Assembly: GCA_947630845.1 (NCBI GenBank)
Contig: CANRJB010000018.1
Span: forward strand, 1 to 38,110
DNA from: an uncultured Clostridia bacterium
Lineage (GTDB): Bacteria; Bacillota; Clostridia; Oscillospirales; Ruminococcaceae
DNA: 38,110 bases
Direction of reading: 5' to 3'
Below the pieces are notes generated by a model. It saw nothing but the letters and a program-made list of their open reading frames with translations, was not told the origin of the DNA and made no database searches. The position numbers were made by a program, and so were the translations under genes. Shown here one piece after another: positions 31,310-38,110 of this stretch. Each line of letters begins with the position of its first letter. Within the stretch, counting starts at the first letter, position 1.

Positions 31310-34219
31310 CTATCCGTCTCCGGAAAGCCCCAGATTCTGACGTTTCCGCATGATTTCATCGTTGATGTCCCGGTTATACCAAAGCAGCGTATCATGAGAA
31401 TCCTCATGGTGATCGACCGTTTCCCGGAAAGCGTTCATAATGTTCCGTGTCACCGCATAGGATGCCGGAATTATCGGGATCTCCACAAGTTCCTCCTGTG
31501 CGGCAAGCAAAATATACAGCTCCTCCTTTGACCATGAAAGCTGCTGTAAAGCCTCTGTATTTGCTGTTTGCAGCCGTCCGAGCTGACCAAGCAGTCCCTC
31601 GGTCTGCATACCATATTCTGCCTGTACGTCGGCAGAGGTGAACCATTTGAGAAACTCCCATGCGCTTTTTTTATCCTGACAACTCTCGAAAATAACAGCA
31701 CCAGAACCATTGGAATTGACCGCATGGGAGATCGTACCATCCGCCTGCACAGTACCGGGAATAGAAGTAAATCCCCACAGTCCCTTGATTTCCGGAGAAG
31801 CAACACTTAACTGATTGAAAAAGCTGTAATCAGATATGACAATCGGATATTCCCCCGTCCGGAATCTTGAAAAGGCATCATAGCTCTGTTGAAAGCCATA
31901 TTCTGTATAGTAATCCGTCCATCGCTCAAAGGCATCCACCGCACGGATATCATCAAATGTCGTAGCTGTCCGGGCATCATTATAATAGTTCAGTCCGCTC
32001 TGGAGCATCATGGCAGCAAAGGTGTGTCCAGATTCTGTCGCAGGGGAAATGCTTGCATTTGTACCCGACACAACCGGCAGCACCAGACCAACAGACATGT
32101 AGTTGCGCTGCAAAGCCGGGAGCATGTCTGTCAGATCATCCCATGTTTCCGGCGGTGTACTGATGCCGAGTTCTGAGAGGATATCCTTCCGGTAAAACAT
32201 CATCGCCCAACTCTGCGTCAGCGGCAGGGCATAAGTACCACCATTATACTGGTATGGAACAGTGGCATTTTTCTGAAACCGTTGTGTGATATCGGCATAA
32301 CCATCAAACTGCTCCAGATCGGTCAGCAATCCTCTTGCTGCCAGATCTACCGGAAACTCACCGCCCAGAAACAACGCTACATCCGGATTTTTTCCGGCAA
32401 GTGCCGCCTCAAGTATACCTCCGGTCACAAGATTCACCGCAACATTGACATCATGCTCCGCTGCAAATTCCGATTCTGTCAGTGCCTTGATGAGCATTGC
32501 CTGTTCCCTGCCAGATGCCACCCAGACTTCAATAGTATTTTCCTCTGCCACATCTGTCAGTTGGGTGTAATCCTCTGTAAAGGAGCTGCAAAAGCGTTTC
32601 CATCCGAACGAAAGATTCTGAAACCAGTTTCCCTTCACCGGACTCAACTTCCTGTCCGCAGATGCCAACTCAATATAATCCAACTCAAGTGGCTGCCTCC
32701 GGTAATCTACCATCCATGCTGACAATGCCGTGAGGTTATCCTTGATCTGTCTGAGGTAATCCGGGATTCGCAGGGGATGCGCTGTACATTTGTCCAGTAT
32801 GACTGCCATTCTTTCCAGCGCAGCCGCTTCCGACCCACTTTCACCAGTCAGAGATTCCATGTCGCTCTGGATACGTTTCAGTTCTTCCGAAAACCAAGCA
32901 AATTCATTCAACAGCTCCGGGATGCGTTCATGTACATAGTAATCTGTGTACTTGTCAGGCGTTGGTCCTGTTATCATCAGGATCTTACGATAATATGTGC
33001 TGATATCCTTCACAATAGGTTCCAGTTCCCGGATGGATGTGCCGATTTCTCCGGGAACAACTTCCATCGTGATGGTGTGGTCTGTGCTGCCGGTCAGGTA
33101 CACATACAACGGTTCACCCTCTGCATTCTCCGGCGTGATAAGCTGCCAGTCGTTGTCATAGGGAAACTGTACCTCATTCAGCTCCTCACAGGGTACTTTA
33201 CCATCAATGTAAATTCTGCGGTTGGAACATAGACCACGTATTTCATTTTGCCTTGCCTTGATGCCGAGCTTATACCAACCATCTCCGTGCAATTCGTCTG
33301 CTGGAATGTTCCATGTGATCGTCTGCAATGCCTGATTCCATGTCCCTGCGCCGATGGTGTTGAAAACCGTTTTTGCCGGATCGGAAGGTGATGCCAGACT
33401 GCTTGTATTGTCAGACGTCGGGCAAAGCGTGGGTGAACTTTTGAAGGACGCATCTTCTCCCTCGATACGGATGCATGTTGAAGGTGTGCTTTCCGGGGTG
33501 ACAGTAGTATCTGTGTTAAGAACATACTCTTCATAGGAAGGCAGAACTTCCGGATTATACAGAGAGAACCAGTCCAGCACAAAATAACCTCTCTCTATCT
33601 CAAAGCTGATCTCATGTTCCCCCTTCTCCAGATAAAATGCAATCGGTTCATTAAATAGCCCATCCACATCCATCAGCGGTGTTTCCATCCAGATACTGTC
33701 CTGCTTCTGTGTCGGGCGGAGCTGATTACCCTTAGAATCTGTGCGAATATCTCCGTCATTGACAAAGACCTTATTCAGAGTGGCACGGGAGGCTGTGTCG
33801 AAGGGAATCTCCCCATCAACAGCAACAGAAAACACAATGGAAGTTGTATGTGAAGGGATGGGCAGATAGGAAAATGCCATGCAGTAGAACCCTGTCTCCG
33901 GTACATCTACCGCATAAGAAACAGTACCATCCTCTGCATCCCAAATAAGTACATTGTCCCTGCTTTCCTGTCCGCTGCCAATGCTGCCGACTGCCACGCC
34001 ATCCTGATGTTCACAGGTAAGGTAGTCATCCCCCTGCACGATCACGGATACATCCGGACGTTCTGCATCCGCATGTGCGGCATAATATTGGCTGTAGCTG
34101 TCATGCTTCATATAAGTCAGTTCTGCCTCCTCCAAAGCTTCACACTCCGTCCGGACATATGGTACGGGTAAAAGCAATGCCGCCAGAAACAGTCCTGCTA
34201 TTCTGCATCTGCGTTTGAT
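31310..34219 (-). CDS. Giant extracellular solute-binding protein with N-terminal beta-sandwich domains, apparent ATC start
   Basis: About 969 residues. A signal peptide (KRRCRIAGLFLAALLLPVPY) precedes two beta-sandwich modules resembling carbohydrate-binding domains (about 40-210 and 230-385; RIEGEDASFKSS opens the second). A helical linker follows, then a family 1 sugar-binding domain (about 570-960; WVASGREQAMLIKALTESEF, NPDVALFLGGEFPVDLAARG, PLTQSWAMMFYRKDILSELG). Normal sugar-binding proteins are about 430 residues. No lipobox cysteine is evident. The only start that fits the promoter, the GGAGGTGGG site (six-base spacing) and the signal peptide is ATC at 34219. The nearest in-frame ATG downstream is past the signal peptide, and longer versions start before the promoter. 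First gene of the operon. Confidence 0.85.
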   Translation of the reverse strand: MKRRCRIAGLFLAALLLPVPYVRTECEALEEAELTYMKHDSYSQYYAAHADAERPDVSVIVQGDDYLTCEHQDGVAVGSIGSGQESRDNVLIWDAEDGTVSYAVDVPETGFYCMAFSYLPIPSHTTSIVFSVAVDGEIPFDTASRATLNKVFVNDGDIRTDSKGNQLRPTQKQDSIWMETPLMDVDGLFNEPIAFYLEKGEHEISFEIERGYFVLDWFSLYNPEVLPSYEEYVLNTDTTVTPESTPSTCIRIEGEDASFKSSPTLCPTSDNTSSLASPSDPAKTVFNTIGAGTWNQALQTITWNIPADELHGDGWYKLGIKARQNEIRGLCSNRRIYIDGKVPCEELNEVQFPYDNDWQLITPENAEGEPLYVYLTGSTDHTITMEVVPGEIGTSIRELEPIVKDISTYYRKILMITGPTPDKYTDYYVHERIPELLNEFAWFSEELKRIQSDMESLTGESGSEAAALERMAVILDKCTAHPLRIPDYLRQIKDNLTALSAWMVDYRRQPLELDYIELASADRKLSPVKGNWFQNLSFGWKRFCSSFTEDYTQLTDVAEENTIEVWVASGREQAMLIKALTESEFAAEHDVNVAVNLVTGGILEAALAGKNPDVALFLGGEFPVDLAARGLLTDLEQFDGYADITQRFQKNATVPYQYNGGTYALPLTQSWAMMFYRKDILSELGISTPPETWDDLTDMLPALQRNYMSVGLVLPVVSGTNASISPATESGHTFAAMMLQSGLNYYNDARTATTFDDIRAVDAFERWTDYYTEYGFQQSYDAFSRFRTGEYPIVISDYSFFNQLSVASPEIKGLWGFTSIPGTVQADGTISHAVNSNGSGAVIFESCQDKKSAWEFLKWFTSADVQAEYGMQTEGLLGQLGRLQTANTEALQQLSWSKEELYILLAAQEELVEIPIIPASYAVTRNIMNAFRETVDHHEDSHDTLLWYNRDINDEIMRKRQNLGLSGDG

Positions 34220-34252
34220 ATTCCCACCTCCCTGACACAAATACACATTATT

Positions 34253-34282
34253 ATTATAACAGTTTTTCCCTGCTGCTGTCAA
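34253..34282 (-). promoter_or_regulatory. Promoter of the eight-gene ABC importer operon
   Basis: On the minus strand TTGACA (34277-34282), 18-base spacer, TATAAT (34253-34258). Transcription should begin near 34246, only about 27 bases before the proposed ATC start codon. Confidence 0.85.
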
Positions 34283-34331
34283 GTACCATGATAGACAGAT
34301 TTTAACTTTTGAAATTTTTTTTGAAAAAGAC

Positions 34332-34359
34332 TTGATTTTTTCTGAAAATATGATAGAAT
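34332..34359 (+). promoter_or_regulatory. Promoter of the ferredoxin gene
   Basis: TTGATT (34332-34337), 16 bases, TAGAAT (34354-34359) preceded by a TGA extended -10 element. A GGATG/CATCC hairpin (near 34370-34387) lies in the leader. Confidence 0.7.
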
Positions 34360-34414
34360 AGAAGTAGCAGGATGTCATTTTGGCATCCGCAATACATAAC
34401 GGAGGTGTTTGAAT

Positions 34415-34585
34415 ATGGCATATCAGATCACAGATGCTTGCATTAGCTGCGGCGCATGTGCAGACGAATGTCCTGTAAGCGCAATTTCTGCTGGTGATGA
34501 CAAGTATGTTATCAACGCAGATGCATGTCTGGATTGTGGTGCTTGTGCCGGTGTATGTCCGGTAGAAGCTCCTCAGGCTCAGTAA
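34415..34585 (+). CDS. 2[4Fe-4S] clostridial-type ferredoxin
   Basis: A 56-residue electron carrier containing two complete cluster-binding motifs: CISCGACADECP (Cys9, 12, 15, 19) and CLDCGACAGVCP (Cys38, 41, 44, 48). In the clostridial ferredoxin fold each cluster takes three cysteines of one motif and the last of the other. The sequence is acidic and Ala/Cys-rich, normal for soluble ferredoxins that serve hydrogenases and pyruvate:ferredoxin oxidoreductase. GGAGG lies nine bases before the ATG. It is transcribed alone, divergently from the ABC operon, from its own promoter and ends at a strong terminator. Confidence 0.96.
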   Translation: MAYQITDACISCGACADECPVSAISAGDDKYVINADACLDCGACAGVCPVEAPQAQ

Positions 34586-34595
34586 GCAGGAAACA

Positions 34596-34626
34596 CCCCA
34601 CTCCTCAGGGAGTGGGGCGTTTTTTT
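34596..34626 (+). terminator. Intrinsic terminator of the ferredoxin gene
   Basis: CCCCACTCC (34596-34604) pairs perfectly with GGAGTGGGG (34609-34617) around a TCAG loop, followed by CG and seven Ts. The T-run touches the stop codon of the convergent secreted-protein gene. Confidence 0.95.
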
Positions 34627-37390
34627 ATGTCACTGGAAGTTCTGTCTTCTTGCCGATGTTCATGTTTCCATCAGTCTGCACGAAACCATGAAGATATTTC
34701 TGCATCATGATCGCATCTACAATATCTATCGTACCCGATCCGTTACAGTCCCCGACAACACCCGTCACAGCATCATCGTAGCCATACAGGATCGCTTTTT
34801 TCAAGTAGGCAAGATCAAAGACATTGATCTTGTCATTCCGGTCAAGGTCGCCGATCATGCCCTTCGGTGCAGATGGTGCTTCAGTTTTTGTATAGGTATA
34901 TGCCGGTTCGTCTACATCTTTGAAGAATACCCGGAAATAATCCATCGAACCGTCCATTCCCTCACCAATACGGTACATTGCATCCCCGGAAAGAATATCC
35001 ACCGGGTCAGATGTCATAGATGCTGTCTCTGTGACAGTCTCGCCGTTATTGACAGTCAGCTTTACTTCATCGCCATTCAGGCTGATGCTGATAATTATCC
35101 ACTGACCGGCAATATAGGCATTCTCTGCCGTGACTTCCTCATCGCCAAGTGCAAAGGTCACATTACCCTTCTCTGCCGTCAATTCCATAGAGTTTCCGTC
35201 TGTACCAAAGCGGAAAATAGTCTGTTTTCCTTCATTCCGGAGCAGGACAGATGTCTGGTACTCCGCATCGTGGAGTGCCGCATAGGAGCTGTCTGCGATG
35301 AGATATTCATCCCCTGTGAATGTCAGTACACCCTCAGCAGAGGTTCTTTCTGCCTCCCATAATGGCTGATTCTGTGCAACAGCATAGGTAGAACTGTAGG
35401 TATCGGCAGCAATCGCTGAGCTGTCTGTACTGAATTCCAGTCCGGCAGTCTGTCCGTCTGTATAGGGACGGTGATCGACATAGGTGTCCGGGCTTGCCCA
35501 ACCGTAAACGCTGCCTGAGGTGATTGACCTGCCGGAATCGTCGTAATAGTCACCATCTGCCATTGCCTGACCATATGCTGCACCTTTGGAGAGACAGTAG
35601 GCAACTCCCTTTACAGATGCATTGCCACTGACTGTATAGGTATTGAACACCAGTCCACTTTCCAGTACCCTTGCATTTTCCGAAATTACAGCATTCCCCA
35701 TTACACCGCCAAAATCGCCGATTATGGCATTGTCCTTTACGGTTGCATTCTCTGCCACAACTGCATGACCCGTTACAATGGCATTTCCAGAAACGGACGC
35801 AGAGCCTGAAACGATCGCATAGCCATCAATGCGGGCGTTGTCTGTCACATTGGCATAACCAAGCACCTTTGCGTTTTTTCCGACATAGACAGAATCATCC
35901 ACATGTGCTGTTGCTGCCACAAAGCCGCCACCATTGGCATGGTAGGAACCTTGCATTATCGCACCAGTACTGCGCTGCTGCTGCACCTCTGCTCCAGTGA
36001 TGGTCACAGCATAAGGGTAGCGGTTCTTGCTGAGGAAGGGCATATTGTTCTCATCAAACTCACCCTCTGAATATGCCCAAGGCACACCTGCCTGTATCAA
36101 AGTGTCAGTATCGGGAGTCGCCGTCACAACAAGATAAGCTTCTCTGTCGGAGCTGCTCACAGCCATCTCAGCCGTCTCATTTGCCTTGAACAGGTCGGAA
36201 TATCGTGTCGTTCCGTCTGCCTGTTTCACAGAGATGCATGCTCTCCAGTCTGCCCCCTCCACATCGGTCAGTCCTTCCAGTGTGACAGAGATCGTGTCCC
36301 CTGTCATGCGCAATGGAATGATGTTGATGCCAAACTGCTGCGGCGCACGCTCAGTCGGGACGATATAGTTTCCCTTTTCACCAGTCTGGTCGAGAACTGT
36401 GTAGATCTCGCCCCAGTTCCATTCACCGTTTTCGAGTAAGGCATTCTGTCGGGCAAGGTAACGTTCCTGCATCCTGAAATCCAACGTCGCAAGGCGTTTG
36501 GCATAATGCCCCAATGTATCTTTGAGATCTGCACCGGCAAGGCGGTCAATTTCCAGATAGGGGTATTCATCCTTTTGCCCCTGCTGCATCATTGTCTTGA
36601 TGAAATCGCTTCCATAGCCATCTAGATTGTCAGGATTCTCCGTCAGATATTGCAGAAATGCCCACGAAGCATAATTATCCCGTCCTAATATCGGCGTAAA
36701 GCAAAGATTCTTCATGTATGTCTCAAAATAATCCGTACCACCTGCCGGATCTGTTACCCACTGGCTGTAATAGTCAGAATACAGAAATTGCTCCCGGTAC
36801 CAGTTGCCAATGGACTCCCACCATGACTGAACATATTTGTTCTCATTCCATCCCCTCTGATGCGCAGTTAGGACGTGTCCGAACTCATGCGGCAACACCC
36901 ATGATGGATTGGGGCTATTCTGCATCGCACCGACACAGCAGAACATATAGGCAAAGCCACCACTGTCATATGCCATGTACGCCCAGTCATCATTCGGAAA
37001 GGCAGCAAGCCCTGTTCCGGACAGATAGATGTTGACCTTGTACTCATTTCCGTCTCGCAGATCAAGGTTGACAGATTGTGTCGGCGGTTCCATACCAAGC
37101 TCGTCCATGTAAACAGCATAGCAGGCTTCAAGATGTGTGGCATTTTCCTGAAGGAAGCTTTCTGTGATCTGTGCAGAATCTGCACCATTCTTTCCCCAGA
37201 TAAACTGGAAATGTTCACTCTCCCAACGGTTCACATCCTCATTGCCACAGAGTACATCTCTCGTCTGTAATGCGTCCTCTTGCGCCAATGATTTCAGCCC
37301 TTCTGCCATGACTGGCATTAAGGCTGAACCGGAACATAGCATTGCAGAACACATCGCTGCGGCTATCCTCCGGATCTGTCTTTTCTTCAT
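34625..37390 (-). CDS. Secreted HExxH metallopeptidase-like / beta-helix / LamG / dockerin protein
   Basis: A 921-residue exported protein. Order of parts: signal peptide (1-29); a metallopeptidase-like domain with HEFGH (168-172) in PSWVLPHEFGHVLTAHQRGW, resembling DUF6055-type proteins; a beta-sandwich region (about 340-470); a left-handed beta-helix of hexapeptide-like repeats (about 495-600; AKVLGYANVTDNARIDGYAIVSGSA); a LamG/concanavalin-like domain (about 665-825); and a C-terminal type I dockerin (about 845-905; GDLDRNDKINVFDLAYLKKA and GDCNGSGTIDIVDAIMMQKY). The dockerin implies docking on a cohesin scaffold outside the cell. Peptidase activity is inferred from HExxH; substrate unknown. 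It follows a lipoprotein gene by 24 bases. The chain ends in ELPVT, which is not a functional sorting signal. Confidence 0.88.
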   Translation of the reverse strand: MKKRQIRRIAAAMCSAMLCSGSALMPVMAEGLKSLAQEDALQTRDVLCGNEDVNRWESEHFQFIWGKNGADSAQITESFLQENATHLEACYAVYMDELGMEPPTQSVNLDLRDGNEYKVNIYLSGTGLAAFPNDDWAYMAYDSGGFAYMFCCVGAMQNSPNPSWVLPHEFGHVLTAHQRGWNENKYVQSWWESIGNWYREQFLYSDYYSQWVTDPAGGTDYFETYMKNLCFTPILGRDNYASWAFLQYLTENPDNLDGYGSDFIKTMMQQGQKDEYPYLEIDRLAGADLKDTLGHYAKRLATLDFRMQERYLARQNALLENGEWNWGEIYTVLDQTGEKGNYIVPTERAPQQFGINIIPLRMTGDTISVTLEGLTDVEGADWRACISVKQADGTTRYSDLFKANETAEMAVSSSDREAYLVVTATPDTDTLIQAGVPWAYSEGEFDENNMPFLSKNRYPYAVTITGAEVQQQRSTGAIMQGSYHANGGGFVAATAHVDDSVYVGKNAKVLGYANVTDNARIDGYAIVSGSASVSGNAIVTGHAVVAENATVKDNAIIGDFGGVMGNAVISENARVLESGLVFNTYTVSGNASVKGVAYCLSKGAAYGQAMADGDYYDDSGRSITSGSVYGWASPDTYVDHRPYTDGQTAGLEFSTDSSAIAADTYSSTYAVAQNQPLWEAERTSAEGVLTFTGDEYLIADSSYAALHDAEYQTSVLLRNEGKQTIFRFGTDGNSMELTAEKGNVTFALGDEEVTAENAYIAGQWIIISISLNGDEVKLTVNNGETVTETASMTSDPVDILSGDAMYRIGEGMDGSMDYFRVFFKDVDEPAYTYTKTEAPSAPKGMIGDLDRNDKINVFDLAYLKKAILYGYDDAVTGVVGDCNGSGTIDIVDAIMMQKYLHGFVQTDGNMNIGKKTELPVT

Positions 37391-37414
37391 AATAGCGATT
37401 CCCTCTTTCTATAT

Positions 37415-37957
37415 CTATTTTTTTACACTGACGACATCATCATCAGTGAGGGTCACTGTAATCATAGAACCAAGATCCTCTGTTTTGGGGGTAAAGTGAA
37501 GCTCGATCAGATTGTATTTCTCATCCACCTCACATGCTACATAACCCATGCAGGTCTCCCCTGCCGCAAGCTCTGCACTCAGTGCATTCTCACCATAGAA
37601 GTCGTAAAGCTTTCGCATGACCGGCATGGTGCAGCATTCATAGGCTTCATAGTATGTGCCGTTAAGTGTGAGCGTAAAATTATTCAGGTAGCTGACCTTA
37701 AGGGGAGCCTGTGTGTCGTTCTGGATCTGCACTTTGAAAAACATTGCTTTTTTGTCGTCAGACATTTCGATTCCGGGATCTTCTGCGGACAGCACGGTCA
37801 GAGTGACATCATCAAAAGTGGTGACATCGCCAACGTTAGCAGTAACCTCCTCATAGGAAGTATCTGTTTCCATGACCGACTCATCGGCATTTTCTTTATG
37901 ACATCCGGTCAGCAGAAACAGTCCAAGCAGAATACAGAATGCTTTTTGGTACCTCAT
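37415..37957 (-). CDS. Lipoprotein with DUF4352-like beta-sandwich
   Basis: A 180-residue predicted lipoprotein. The signal peptide ends in the lipobox LLTGC with Cys19 as the lipidated residue. After a short acidic linker, the rest resembles the immunoglobulin-like DUF4352 domain: VGDVTTFDDVTLTVLSAED, KKAMFFKVQIQNDTQAPLKVSYLNNFTLTLNG, and LAAGETCMGYVACEVDEKYNLIELHF. These domains are widespread on Firmicute surfaces and have no defined activity. It is the first gene of a two-gene unit with the large HExxH/dockerin protein, behind a consensus promoter and an AAAGGA ribosome site, so it might assist that protein at the membrane. Confidence 0.87.
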   Translation of the reverse strand: MRYQKAFCILLGLFLLTGCHKENADESVMETDTSYEEVTANVGDVTTFDDVTLTVLSAEDPGIEMSDDKKAMFFKVQIQNDTQAPLKVSYLNNFTLTLNGTYYEAYECCTMPVMRKLYDFYGENALSAELAAGETCMGYVACEVDEKYNLIELHFTPKTEDLGSMITVTLTDDDVVSVKK

Positions 37958-37989
37958 AACATTGATCCTTTCATGTAAATACTTTTATT

Positions 37990-38018
37990 ATTATATCACA
38001 TTTCATGTGTCTTGTCAA
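37990..38018 (-). promoter_or_regulatory. Promoter of the lipoprotein/HExxH-dockerin unit
   Basis: On the minus strand TTGACA (38013-38018), 17-base spacer, TATAAT (37990-37995), about 33 bases before the lipoprotein start codon. Confidence 0.9.
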
Positions 38019-38053
38019 GTGGATTGAGTCGTTAGGAGCGGACAATAGCGTTG

Positions 38054-38110
38054 TTAAAGAAAATCAACGATAGAGAAAGGAAGTTCACGGTTTTTCTTAC
38101 GTTGACGGTA
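38054..38110 (-). CDS. Possible C-terminal end of a gene entering from the right edge
   Basis: On the minus strand an open frame runs from the window edge to TAA at 38054-38056, encoding 18 residues ending in RKKNRELPFSIVDFL. It is too short to assign a family or exclude chance. No terminator hairpin separates it from the promoter at 38018. Confidence 0.2.
   Translation of the reverse strand, partial: YRQRKKNRELPFSIVDFL

Noticed and set aside
34625-34639. ELPVT at the very C-terminus of the HExxH/dockerin protein as a sortase signal for the two sortases upstream
   Set aside because: The motif lacks the glycine, the hydrophobic segment and the basic tail that a sorting signal needs, and the chain stops immediately. 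The resemblance to LPxTG is probably chance.

Overview
The window looks like chromosomal DNA from a gut or rumen anaerobic Firmicute, most likely a Ruminococcus-type member of the Oscillospiraceae. The evidence is two secreted proteins with type I dockerin repeats, class B sortases, a SpoIID-type enzyme, Gram-positive lipoproteins, a clostridial 2[4Fe-4S] ferredoxin, sugar ABC importers without a local ATPase, and canonical TTGACA/TATAAT promoters with strong GGAGG ribosome sites. This is inferred from gene content; no rRNA is present. I see no CRISPR array, prophage or insertion sequence.

Layout. 1-1820 (+): the tail of a probable solute-binding protein, gpsA and a flavin reductase-like protein. 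1891-8054 (-): a five-gene surface operon, read from a choline-binding-like repeat/dockerin/transglutaminase protein through a lipoprotein, an MBOAT acyltransferase and an AlgX/AlgJ-like protein to a histidine phosphatase. 8430-11994 (-): two class B sortases and a SpoIID-like protein whose domain order is circularly permuted. 12156-14483 (-): a cysteine desulfurase and a ThiI without a rhodanese domain. 14642-14955 (+): two tRNA-Leu(CAG) genes flanking a decayed tRNA-Leu copy. 15064-17068 (-): TatD nuclease and an SLC13/ArsB-like carrier behind a 17-codon leader reading frame.

17259-22040 (+) is the most interesting block. A strong promoter is followed by an intrinsic-terminator-like hairpin and then five overlapping genes: circularly permuted ATP-grasp, alpha-E protein, transglutaminase-like protease, an intact M14/aspartoacylase-type enzyme, and a paralogue of it that has lost its metal ligands. 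It is bounded by a clear terminator and looks like a self-contained peptide-ligating and peptide-cleaving system of unknown substrate. A DHH phosphoesterase follows on its own promoter, then a promoter-terminator pair that could make a small RNA of about 90 nt.

23397-34282 (-) is one long operon: a giant solute-binding protein (apparently starting at ATC), two permeases, an NHL beta-propeller membrane protein, a YIP1-like protein, a DUF5696-like secreted protein and two more permeases. A divergent ferredoxin follows. 34625-38018 (-) holds a lipoprotein and a large secreted HExxH/beta-helix/LamG/dockerin protein. Functions come from motif recognition by eye; no database search was run.
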